From assembly GCA_002811645.1 (NCBI GenBank), contig PDIP01000075.1, positions 26,149 through 62,249 on the forward strand: DNA of 36,101 bases, read 5' to 3'. The notes below the pieces were generated by a model. The model was not told where the DNA came from, made no database searches, and saw nothing but the letters and a program-made list of their open reading frames with translations. Position numbers and translations under genes: made by a program. Below, piece by piece: positions 18,005 through 26,661 of the stretch; the first letter of the stretch is position 1, and the number at the start of each line of letters is the position of its first letter. This DNA is from Corallochytrium limacisporum. Lineage: Eukaryota > Opisthokonta.

Positions 18005-19269
18005 GTCCTCACTCTTTGTTTGATCTCATCCGCGTAACATCATTCCCTCGCCGCCAGTGGTCTCTGAAACACAGATACTACCTCATCCGCCGGCTGAAAA
18101 TGGTACCAGACTGTTAGTGTCCAGCCGATTCCGTTGATTACCTTGTCGCAAGGAATTGTCCCGTGAGAAACACGTGGGCTAGTCCAGACGTGTAGGACAA
18201 TCTCCTCTGTTTCAATCGTACGCAATCGCTTGTGTTGTTCCCTTTTTTCTCTCTCCTATCCACCGGTTGGTACATGTTTTTATGCCCACCACAGCTACCA
18301 AAGAGCTTTTTGTGTGTTACCAGCTTGACGCTTGTGCCGTGAGCACGCGCCCGTGTCCCACTCCTGGGAAGGCCCACCCGCTGCACACACGTCCACCGCT
18401 CCATACTTTAAGGAAAGGCACAGGACAAAGGGGAGGCAGAAAAGGAAGAGGGGGATGGGGCACAGAAGACACTGGGGCCCTAATGGTCCGAACGGGTACA
18501 GGGAGGGGTAGAGACAAAATCCAAGCCTTTAAAAAAGACAAGGGAAAAATGAAAGGAAAGTAAAATGAAACAAAAATGGAGGACAGGGAGGGGGTAACCA
18601 CCAACCGCCAGCACCGATGGTTGGGAAGGGAGGCCCCCCCCCCCGGGGCCCGATTCTTTTCTTTTCGTTACGCAATCTCCCGTAGCGCAGCGCGGCCCGC
18701 GCAGCTTGAACCCCGGGAACTGTAGAAAAGCGATGGGCCCCGGTGTTTTGGGGGAGGGGGGAGGGAGGAGGAGGAGGAGGAGAAGGACTCCGAGTCGGGG
18801 TAGCGAAACCGCCGGTCGGGAAGGGCGCCCCGGGGGGGAGAGGGGAGGGGACGGAAAGGAATTTTCCCTTAATTTTTGATGAAACCCACGGCAGGTCCTC
18901 TGTCCCATCGGTCTTTGTTGGAACGCTGGGCCCGCCCACTGGTCCGGTGCAGTTTGCTGGTCACGTTGGTGGGCTGATGGGCCACGGTATTCCTCTCTAT
19001 TTGCGTGCGTATTTTGGTTTTCTTGGGGGTTTAACTGTGTTTTTGGTGATGACGGGCTATTGCGAAATTGCGTGAGCCGTGGGCTGGACATGCTGTGGGG
19101 GCTTCCTCGCCGGGAGGTTACTTCAGACATCGCACACTCACGAAACAACATGAAAGACCAGTACTGCGACTACAGTTTTATGACCAAGCAAAAGGAAGTT
19201 GCTTGCGGTAGATTGGTTGCGACCATTGAAAACTGTGAGAAAGGAGAAGAAAGCAACTCCCCAAGCAAC
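18005..19269. other. Divergent promoter region, fusion gene/fructokinase
   Basis: About 1.26 kb lies between two divergent starts. The middle (18400-18860) is G/A-rich simple sequence on the plus strand, including GGA repeats near 18755-18785. Frames on either strand here are Pro- or Gly-rich and look spurious. I specifically looked for a lost glutaminase domain upstream of the fusion gene and found none. Confidence 0.6.
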
Positions 19270-20187
19270 ATGGCCGAAGGTAAGAAACTCCGTCTGGCCG
19301 GCGTTGAAGGCGGTGGCACGTCATTCAAACTCGGCATCGCCGAAGGTAATGCTTCCAACATTATTGAACAGCACCAACTGCGCACAAAGTCACCAGATGA
19401 GACTGTCGAAGAAATTTTGAAGTGGCTCGAGGCACGCCAACCGTTCGACTCATTGGGAGTTTCCTGCTTCGGCCCGCTCGACCTTAACAAGCGTTCCAAA
19501 ACCTGGGGTTGCATCACCTCCACTCCAAAGAAGGCCTGGCAGGACTACAATCTGTTGCAAAAGTTTGTCAACATCCACGGACCTCGGGACATTGACACCG
19601 ACGTAAATGCTGCGGCATTGGGGGAGCTGATCCATGGTGGGCACGGCGATGCACAGAGCCTCGCGTACGTCACTGTGGGAACGGGCATCGGCGTTGGCTG
19701 TGTTGTGAACGGATCGCCAGTGCATGGCATGATGCACCCGGAGAGTGGGCACATGAAATGCCCCAAAGCGGATGGAGATACCTACGCCGGCTGCTGCCCG
19801 TTCCACGGAGACTGCATTGAAGGGATGGCGAACAGCCAGGCCATCAGCGAGCGAGCTGGTGTCACGATTGATCAATTGGGCGATTTGGATGATGACCACA
19901 TTGTGTGGAAGTTTACGGCACATTACCTGGCTCATTTGTGCGTGAATTTGACACTGGCATACAGCCCGGAGGTCATCGTTCTCGGAGGAGGTGTACTGAA
20001 TCGTGAGTGTCTGTTCCCGATGATCCGCGGGAAGTTCACTTCGCTGTTGAACGGATACATTCGCCTCGCGAAACTAGAGGGTGGTGCGGCCCGGTTCATT
20101 GTACCATCGAAGCATGACCAGCCCGGTTTGGTGGGTGCCCTTGAGCTCGGAAATCAGGCACGGTTGAACCAACAAAAGAAAGAATGA
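19270..20187 (+). CDS. ROK-family fructokinase
   Basis: This 305-residue sugar kinase of the ROK family most resembles bacterial fructokinases (fructose to fructose 6-phosphate). The phosphate-binding loop VEGGGTSFKLG lies at 12-22. The catalytic aspartate is D111 in DTDVNAAALGE. VTVGTGIGVG is at 135-144 and HPESGH at 156-161. The ROK zinc site is H161, C176, H179 and C182 (CPFHGDC). VIVLGGGV at 235-242 is the second ATP-binding segment. Length matches bacterial ScrK/GmuE-type enzymes. I start at ATG 19270, which begins where homologues begin. The frame stays open upstream with further ATGs at 19090 and 19150, so an N-terminal extension is possible. Mannose, glucose or N-acetylglucosamine are alternative substrates. 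The gene converges on TARBP1, 159 bases apart. Confidence 0.92.
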   Translation: MAEGKKLRLAGVEGGGTSFKLGIAEGNASNIIEQHQLRTKSPDETVEEILKWLEARQPFDSLGVSCFGPLDLNKRSKTWGCITSTPKKAWQDYNLLQKFVNIHGPRDIDTDVNAAALGELIHGGHGDAQSLAYVTVGTGIGVGCVVNGSPVHGMMHPESGHMKCPKADGDTYAGCCPFHGDCIEGMANSQAISERAGVTIDQLGDLDDDHIVWKFTAHYLAHLCVNLTLAYSPEVIVLGGGVLNRECLFPMIRGKFTSLLNGYIRLAKLEGGAARFIVPSKHDQPGLVGALELGNQARLNQQKKE

Positions 20188-20346
20188 GCTCTTGCATGCA
20201 CGGTCGGCTTTGTAGGAAGTCCAAAATCAAGGAAACCGCTTTCAGGTTTAAAACGGTCCAAATTTAAACAAACTTAAGAAAAATTGCAGAGATGAAATTC
20301 TTCGATTCTTCTTTATGTGGCTATGTGCTAGTTTGTCTGTCTTCTC

Positions 20347-23300
20347 CTAGTGCGTCTTAACGGCCTGGCCCCACTTGCGCTGACGACTGTATTCCCATAT
20401 TGCAATCGCAGCGCTAACATGCACATTCAGAGACCGCGTCATGCCCATTTGGGGGATTTCCACAAAGTCATCGACGTAGTTCAGCAAGTCTGCAGGGATG
20501 CCACGTTTCTCCTCGCCGACAAGCAGGATTGCACGTTCAGGCCAGCGATAGTCCGTGGCCATGACACTCGAGTGGGTCTGCTCTAACGCAACGACAGTGT
20601 ACCCCTCCTGGCGTCGTGAGGTTAGCCAGGCAGGCAGCGCAGGTTCCTTTAGTTCCTCCAGCGGCATCCAGTACTCAGCACTGACACTCAGGGCTTGAAA
20701 CTCGCGGTTCTCTGTGATCTGCGGACTGTTGAGCATCATCTTGCTCACGTTAAAGACTTCGCAGGTTCGTACCATACCACCCAGATTTGGTGCCTTGTCA
20801 ATCAAACTGCTCACAAGGATCAATGGTTGCCGTTCGCGGGCACGTCCGAGATCCTTCTTGCGAGCATACGCCGTAGCAGCATCCAGTTCTGTCAGAAATT
20901 GCCAGGGGGAGATCTTTTTTAGCATGCGCACAGTTTCCGTGCCTTCATGGCCAAAGCCGTCGTTGAGTTCGTCGGGTGCCTGTGGGATGTCGTGCAGGGC
21001 CTGCTCGGCGCCCCATTGGTCCAAGTTCAGCTCATCGAGATCAGCGGGACGGCCCTCCTCACGGAAACATTCTCGTAGGGCGATGTGGAGACGCTCGCGG
21101 ACCTGCAAAGTTCCGTCGGGGAGTGAGATCGGCAGACGAAAGTTCGGTGCGTGCTCCGCCGCGCCGAAAAGTCTCACTAGGGCGTCGGACCAATAGAACC
21201 GCGGAATGTAATCGTCCGCGAAGCACTCCTCGGAAGTGGGGTACTCAAAGAAAATGTACTGTAGAGTACCACACTCTGGTTCGAGAAATTCGTTATAGAA
21301 ATGATCCTGGCGTACGCGGAGACGATGTTTGAGGATCTCCTCGTTGCCTACAATGCTCTTGAAGACCATCTGGTTTACGTTGCTTGTCGCAAAGTCATGG
21401 TTGTAAAATGGAGTATCCTGCTTAGATAGGAGACTACCCAGACGGCAGCAGACGTCCTGCGCGAAGGTCCGAGTGGAGAAATTCTTCATCATACACTGTG
21501 ATAGGATCGCTTCATAAAACTGACGTATCACTTCACTGGTGCTTCGGCAGGCGGTTTCGAAAGTTTCCGTCGTCTTGTCGGAATTCTTGAGACAGCGGTA
21601 GACCAGTGCATCAGACACTTGTCGTATAATGGTCGCACATCCAACGGAGTAGCTAGCTTTCAAACGTGATCGTGTTAGAGGCTCCACAAGCGCTTGCAGA
21701 CCAACAGCAGGATTTGTCAGTATGATCTGCGTTGAAATCCACTCCGCAAAGTGACGCACGCTCAGCAAGTTATCATGTTCCATGATGTATTCTGTGCGCT
21801 TCAGCAACCGTTCCATCAGTTGACGGCCCAGCTTCGGATCAATTGCATCGACTTCAGTGAAGGTCATAATGGGCGCCAACTGTTGGGCAAATTCATCCGT
21901 ATCGGCGCAAAGTTGTCGCAAATGATCACGGGTCAGCAAGACACAGACTAAGGCGATTTGACAGCGCCTAATCTTTCGGTTATGTTCAGGATCATTGTTG
22001 TAACAGCGGTCAATCTTGTAGATTCCGTCTGGGTCATGTTCGCCTAGCAACGCTAGCGCAAGTTTCCACAGGAAACATGTAACATCCCGACTCTGTGGTA
22101 GAGTGGATACAAATGTTACAATGTATATGCGACACCAGCGATCGTCCAGGCCAAGTGGTTCGTATTTCTCTCCGAGGCCCTGGCTGTCATCGAAGGCCCG
22201 CACATACGACCGTGCATGCATATCCAGCGTTGTATCCTTCCGGACAGGGCCATATTCGATCAGAGTTATGAGTTCGCGACTGATCATGTGGTGCGCCAAC
22301 CGCAGAGCATGTCCCGGGTTGATTTTCGCGAGCTCTATGAGGCCCTGCACCACGCTGGCAGCCACCAATGCGATCATACCAATCCTTGTTTCGCACAAAG
22401 CCAGGAGCTTCTTGAAGAATTTCCACTGGATCTCCCTAATCGCTTCGATCTTGTCCTCATCATCGTCCACGTACAGGCGAATGAGGAACTTTGGGCTGTA
22501 CAAAACTTTCCCAAAGTCGTTGATGTACGTGATCAGATCAACGTGCCCAATGTTCTCGCGGATGACATTCCAAAGGCCAGAAATCAGCCGTTCAAAATCG
22601 TTCGCACTCACGTCCGTCTGTAGAAGCTCATGTAAGAACAGTTGCAACGACAATAGTCCTTCATGTCGCAAATGCGTGAGTGAATCGGTGACAAGATCCA
22701 TCCATGGGCCAGATGACTCACACACAGCCACAAAGCGCGCACTTGTGCTCCATCTTTGAACTTGGAAGTCTGTCTGTAAAGCAGTTGTCAAATTTCCACT
22801 CTTGCCACCACTCCAGTCCGTTGGGATGGTGAAAATTTTATCTTCAGACAATACAAGCTCAAGACGATCGGCAAAGATCCATTTCCGCAGCCTCTCAAAA
22901 TCACGATTGACACGAGACGTGTCATCAGTATAGGCCTGACAGGCTAACAAGATGTTCCATCCCATCAAGGCCAGCAATCCTTGCCACGCGATATTGTGAG
23001 AGTCCCGTTGGTCCGCATCATGCCTATGAACGAAGTCGTCCCATGCACTTGCAAATTCATCAATGGTGTTTTCCTCGCTCCAGGCAAAGGTAACCTGCAA
23101 AACGTTCGTAGATACAACAGTAGCTAACAATGCATCAATTCGCGGTTCCTGTCCACCATATAAGTAGGACCATACGGCAGAAAAGATACTCTTTGCCTTT
23201 GGCCATAGGCGTATGATCGTCGACACATCGAATCTGTCCACAACTTCAGTCAACATGACGAACCTTTGTTCCTGGCCGCTGGATTGAACATCAGCAAGAG

Positions 23301-25284
23301 ACATCAAAGGATCCAGTTTTGCAAACATGTTACCAACTTCGTCATCTCGCATGAACATCATGGCGAGAACAATGGTCCTGGCACTTAACACCCCGCCCCA
23401 ATCACTTGCTGATCCATTGAGAGTCTTCTCCATTTCCATTTCCCACAATGACTGCTTACTGTGGATGTGAACGGAAGCCATATTAGCTTGTTCTCGAATC
23501 TTGATAAAAAGAGGTGATGACCAAGAGAAGTCTTCTCGATCCACCACCGCAAAGAAGCTTATTAAATCCAGCGAATTTAGTTTCGACAGATTGAAGCGAA
23601 GCATAGCAGTAACAGCAAAAGCAACTATTGCCCGGCGCAGCGGCCGCGAACCGTACGCTGTGGCACAAACTTCACGCAAACTCGCCAGCATGTCATCTGT
23701 GAAGTCTAGGTCGCTAATATCCTTGGTACCAGCCGACATAGCACCGAGGAGGTATGTGGCGGGCACAGGCCCGAATTCTTTGTCAATCATAACACGGAGC
23801 GTTTGTCTGTAGATATCCTGAACGTTATCAACTCGCTCTTCCAGAGAGGCCCAGAAAGGACGAAAGGCAACACCAAAACCATCACGGAAGTCTGCTGTGT
23901 AGCTCTGGGTGTACACCGCACCCTGGCCAAGGCACGGTAGGATGTGTTCCAGGTACGTCTCTCCTCGCATGGAGCCAAGTTTGTGCAGTTGGACATCAGG
24001 ATGTAGCATTGCCTTTGCAGTGTACGCTGTGCAGCGGACATTGATGTGGAACAAGAATTGCACTAGCAGCAAATGTATCCAAAATTCGTCCAGTGAATCC
24101 TGGTCACCCCTTGTGCGCTTGGTCACCATCCTCAGAAACTTGTCTACTAGTGGCTTCAAAATATGAACCTGAGTGGAGTCTCTCTGATCGTAGATCACCC
24201 AGTACTCTTCCCACTGCCGTTGGTAGACCTTTGATTGCAATACTTTGAGGTCTTCTGGGAAGTGCGTGCACAGAGTGGCGTATACGTCCGGGTCACTTTG
24301 CTGCTCCAAGATACTGAAGACCTGCTGCATAATGAAGACACAACGCTTTCGCACATTCATTGAATCGTGGCGTAGACCTTTCCAGACCATATCCCAGAAA
24401 GCATCACGATCATTTCGAAGGACGCAATTTTCACTTGACGGATCCAGGAAGTTCTTAATGTATGATGTAAATAGCGCATAACTATCTGCTGCCAACAAGT
24501 CGCTAGCTCCTTGCCATGCCTTCACGCTTCGCCAGACGCTTCCGGCGCTCAGACCATTCTCATCTATTGCAGGCAAAAGCTTGGCACAAATTTCAATCCG
24601 AATGGCTTCATCAGAGTGAGCCGCAATTTCAAGCATATCATCATACAATGAAATATCACTTTCCTCGGTCATCGACGCCGACATGCTGTGCTGGGAAACA
24701 AACCGTTCCACTGCCCTGAGAAACACCAATATATCTGTAAGGCTACTAACTTCCCGATTAGTCTGGTTGCCGTGACCGTGCTCTTCTGTCAATTGCTGGA
24801 TGCCACTCATGTCCATGAACATGTCTCTATGCTTGGTAAATTCCTCCCTTATATTGGTCATCGTCATATGAATCATTTCACTCAACTGGAAAGCAATGTC
24901 GTCACGGAATAAGGAGCTTACAAAGTCTGGACCAAATTCTTTCCGTTCTGAGAGCCTCTTCTTCATCAGGGCATAAACAGTTAGTCGCACACTGTGCGAC
25001 AAATAAACTGAATTGGTCTGAGGAATTCTTTTAGTGACCATGTCAACCAATTCCATGATTCCATCAGCTGTCGCGTCCTCGAAATCTTTGACCTGGCCAT
25101 GGCACATGGCCATGGTGAGAGCTTCCAGCTGATCTTCATTGAGTGGATCAAATGCTGATTGAGTGGAACATAGCATTCCTTTCGCGGCTTCCAGCTTCCC
25201 TTTGAAGCCATGGTTGGATTTCAAATCATAAAGACACAGAAGCACATCCATGCCGGCGGAGATACCGCTCCTCTGAACATTCAT
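20347..25284 (-). CDS. TARBP1: tRNA (Gm18) 2'-O-methyltransferase, TARBP1/TRM3 homologue
   Basis: A single frame of 1645 residues ends in a SpoU/SPOUT methyltransferase domain (about 1486-1640). Motif 1 is the NLGGMVRT segment near 1500-1507, motif 2 is LLVGEEKRGIP near 1587-1597, and motif 3 with the trefoil knot is EIPQMGMTRSLNVHVSAAIA near 1609-1628. The wording of motif 3 and the extremely long helical N-terminal region are typical of TARBP1 (human) and TRM3 (yeast), which methylate the ribose of G18 in the D-loop of some tRNAs. The first 1450 residues look like alpha-helical HEAT-like repeats without other domains. The ATG at 25284 is the first in frame. The absence of introns over 4.9 kb is notable for this gene. 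Confidence 0.94.
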   Translation of the reverse strand: MNVQRSGISAGMDVLLCLYDLKSNHGFKGKLEAAKGMLCSTQSAFDPLNEDQLEALTMAMCHGQVKDFEDATADGIMELVDMVTKRIPQTNSVYLSHSVRLTVYALMKKRLSERKEFGPDFVSSLFRDDIAFQLSEMIHMTMTNIREEFTKHRDMFMDMSGIQQLTEEHGHGNQTNREVSSLTDILVFLRAVERFVSQHSMSASMTEESDISLYDDMLEIAAHSDEAIRIEICAKLLPAIDENGLSAGSVWRSVKAWQGASDLLAADSYALFTSYIKNFLDPSSENCVLRNDRDAFWDMVWKGLRHDSMNVRKRCVFIMQQVFSILEQQSDPDVYATLCTHFPEDLKVLQSKVYQRQWEEYWVIYDQRDSTQVHILKPLVDKFLRMVTKRTRGDQDSLDEFWIHLLLVQFLFHINVRCTAYTAKAMLHPDVQLHKLGSMRGETYLEHILPCLGQGAVYTQSYTADFRDGFGVAFRPFWASLEERVDNVQDIYRQTLRVMIDKEFGPVPATYLLGAMSAGTKDISDLDFTDDMLASLREVCATAYGSRPLRRAIVAFAVTAMLRFNLSKLNSLDLISFFAVVDREDFSWSSPLFIKIREQANMASVHIHSKQSLWEMEMEKTLNGSASDWGGVLSARTIVLAMMFMRDDEVGNMFAKLDPLMSLADVQSSGQEQRFVMLTEVVDRFDVSTIIRLWPKAKSIFSAVWSYLYGGQEPRIDALLATVVSTNVLQVTFAWSEENTIDEFASAWDDFVHRHDADQRDSHNIAWQGLLALMGWNILLACQAYTDDTSRVNRDFERLRKWIFADRLELVLSEDKIFTIPTDWSGGKSGNLTTALQTDFQVQRWSTSARFVAVCESSGPWMDLVTDSLTHLRHEGLLSLQLFLHELLQTDVSANDFERLISGLWNVIRENIGHVDLITYINDFGKVLYSPKFLIRLYVDDDEDKIEAIREIQWKFFKKLLALCETRIGMIALVAASVVQGLIELAKINPGHALRLAHHMISRELITLIEYGPVRKDTTLDMHARSYVRAFDDSQGLGEKYEPLGLDDRWCRIYIVTFVSTLPQSRDVTCFLWKLALALLGEHDPDGIYKIDRCYNNDPEHNRKIRRCQIALVCVLLTRDHLRQLCADTDEFAQQLAPIMTFTEVDAIDPKLGRQLMERLLKRTEYIMEHDNLLSVRHFAEWISTQIILTNPAVGLQALVEPLTRSRLKASYSVGCATIIRQVSDALVYRCLKNSDKTTETFETACRSTSEVIRQFYEAILSQCMMKNFSTRTFAQDVCCRLGSLLSKQDTPFYNHDFATSNVNQMVFKSIVGNEEILKHRLRVRQDHFYNEFLEPECGTLQYIFFEYPTSEECFADDYIPRFYWSDALVRLFGAAEHAPNFRLPISLPDGTLQVRERLHIALRECFREEGRPADLDELNLDQWGAEQALHDIPQAPDELNDGFGHEGTETVRMLKKISPWQFLTELDAATAYARKKDLGRARERQPLILVSSLIDKAPNLGGMVRTCEVFNVSKMMLNSPQITENREFQALSVSAEYWMPLEELKEPALPAWLTSRRQEGYTVVALEQTHSSVMATDYRWPERAILLVGEEKRGIPADLLNYVDDFVEIPQMGMTRSLNVHVSAAIAIWEYSRQRKWGQAVKTH

Positions 25285-25850
25285 TTCTGAATTATGATCC
25301 TTCCATCATCCTCTGTCCATCCGGGTATTCCTATACTCATTTTCAGCAATAGGAGTCAAAAACTTCGCTACGCTCAGAAAACCACAACAGATTCGTACGC
25401 ATGGAAGTACATAGAAGTCCGAAGTACCTGCCAACTCTCGTACGACCAACTCTCGTACGAGACTCGACTACGGGTTGCACATGAAACACGCTCTCCACCT
25501 ACCACGAGACCCGCCCTCCCAGGGTGCACGGTCGACAGCTAGGCCCCTGTTTAAAGATTATACATACGGATTCTGGAATTGGGGGTGGCGGGTAACGGCG
25601 GCCTCCCCTTGGAGACCCGTGACGGAGGGGGAAAAGGGGATCACAGATTGAGTTTGGGTGTGGACCTTGCCGTTGCGATCATCAAGCGTCGCAAATGTGT
25701 GGAATTATATGCAAATGACGTATGCTGTAGTGTGCATTGAAACTGGACACCTATTCACAGCACAAGTAGTCAATCTTGTCGAGTCCAGTAGGAACAAGGG
25801 ACGAAGAGTGTTGTGTGTGGCTGGTTTGCACCTAGGCATACTCGATAAAC
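25285..25850. other. Divergent intergenic region, TARBP1/small gene
   Basis: The 566 bases hold the upstream region of two divergent genes. A 15-base unit is duplicated in tandem at 25431-25460. I see no gene in it. Confidence 0.5.
25431..25460. repeat. 15-bp perfect tandem duplication
   Basis: The unit CCAACTCTCGTACGA occurs twice without a break (25431-25445 and 25446-25460), about 150 bases upstream of the TARBP1 start. Confidence 0.95.
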
Positions 25851-26229
25851 ATGTCCGCGACTATGTCTGGTGAGCAGCTGGATCGATCATCTTCGAGCTT
25901 GATTAAGGAACCGTCGAAGATAAATGGTGCTCTTGATGTGGAATGTTTGGGTGACAAGAGTGAGGAAGCTCTCATTGTAGAGGAAGACGTTGCTGAAGAC
26001 GCGATGATTGATGTTACACCTGAAGACATTGCAGAGTTTCAAAGTCAAACTGAAGCAGCAGGTGGCTGATCTTACTCATGCCACACGCAACTGGGAACGG
26101 AAGGTCGAACTCTCAAACTTGTCCCTGAAGGATGCTCAGAAGCAATGGAACCACATTCGCAAGATGAGCACAATGGCACAGTCTGCCGGAGTCTCACATG
26201 GGACCACCATCGCTTTCCACCCTTTGTGA
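25851..26229 (+). CDS. Small acidic/coiled-coil protein with a frame break
   Basis: I do not recognise the family. Two overlapping frames appear to be one gene. The first starts at ATG 25851 and gives an acidic, Ser-rich segment ending near MIDVTPEDIAEF before a stop at 26067-26069. The second, shifted by one base and open from 26008 to 26229, gives a charged helical segment (KLKQQVADLTHATRNWERK) ending at TTIAFHPL. One extra base within about 26008-26069, for example in the GAGTTTCAAAG run near 26034-26044, would unite them as about 125 residues. Explanations are an assembly or sequencing error, a real mutation, a +1 ribosomal frameshift, or a very short intron. A 22-base GT..AG candidate at about 26011-26032 would fit the phase but be unusually small. 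The second half may form a coiled coil. Confidence 0.5.
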
Positions 26230-26661
26230 AGAATCATCTAAGATAACATACTAGAACATTTACAATGCCGTTCGTCCACATCGGGGCCAACCATAGTGGG
26301 ATCGCTAACCCCTACTTCGGTGACCCCCTTTCATATCCCGATCTCCACCACGGAGTCCTTTCCCTTTCCCGAGCCGGCGGGGGAGGGTGAGGAGGCGGGT
26401 GGGTCAGGTGCCTAGTGGTTTTGCGCGCGAAAGACTTGAACCGCGCACCCCACCCGCAGGACGGTCTCTACTGTGAGACCCTCGTTTGACAATCAAGTTG
26501 CTTTGGAATACATTGGTCCTTGAAGGAGACTGGTCCTCAAATCTCTGTCCTATGAACTTCATTGAGTTCGAATAGACTAACAGAAGAAGGAAGCAAGAAT
26601 CGCATCGTACACTATGTGACTGTGTTTCCTTAGCTCAGGAGAGTAAGCCGGTGAAGCAGCC
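26230..26661. other. Intergenic region with two strong hairpins
   Basis: The 432 bases lie between two plus-strand genes. They contain a GC-rich block (26370-26460) and two inverted repeats: TGCGCG/CGCGCA (26422-26447) and GGTCTC/GAGACC (26463-26480). A box-B-like sequence is visible on the minus strand near 26435, but no tRNA cloverleaf can be folded. Confidence 0.5.

Noticed and set aside
18480-19151. A 223-codon minus-strand frame upstream of the fructokinase
   Set aside because: It translates a purine-rich simple sequence into Pro/Leu/Ser runs, with no recognisable domain.
25091-25115. A repeated CATGGCCATGG-like palindrome
   Set aside because: It lies inside the TARBP1 coding sequence, where it encodes ordinary residues (AMCHGQ), so chance and codon choice explain it.
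26410-26500. A tRNA gene on the minus strand
   Set aside because: A GGTTCAAG-like box B and an anticodon-like hairpin are present, but the T-stem does not pair correctly, the second loop has six bases instead of seven, and no acceptor stem can be found.
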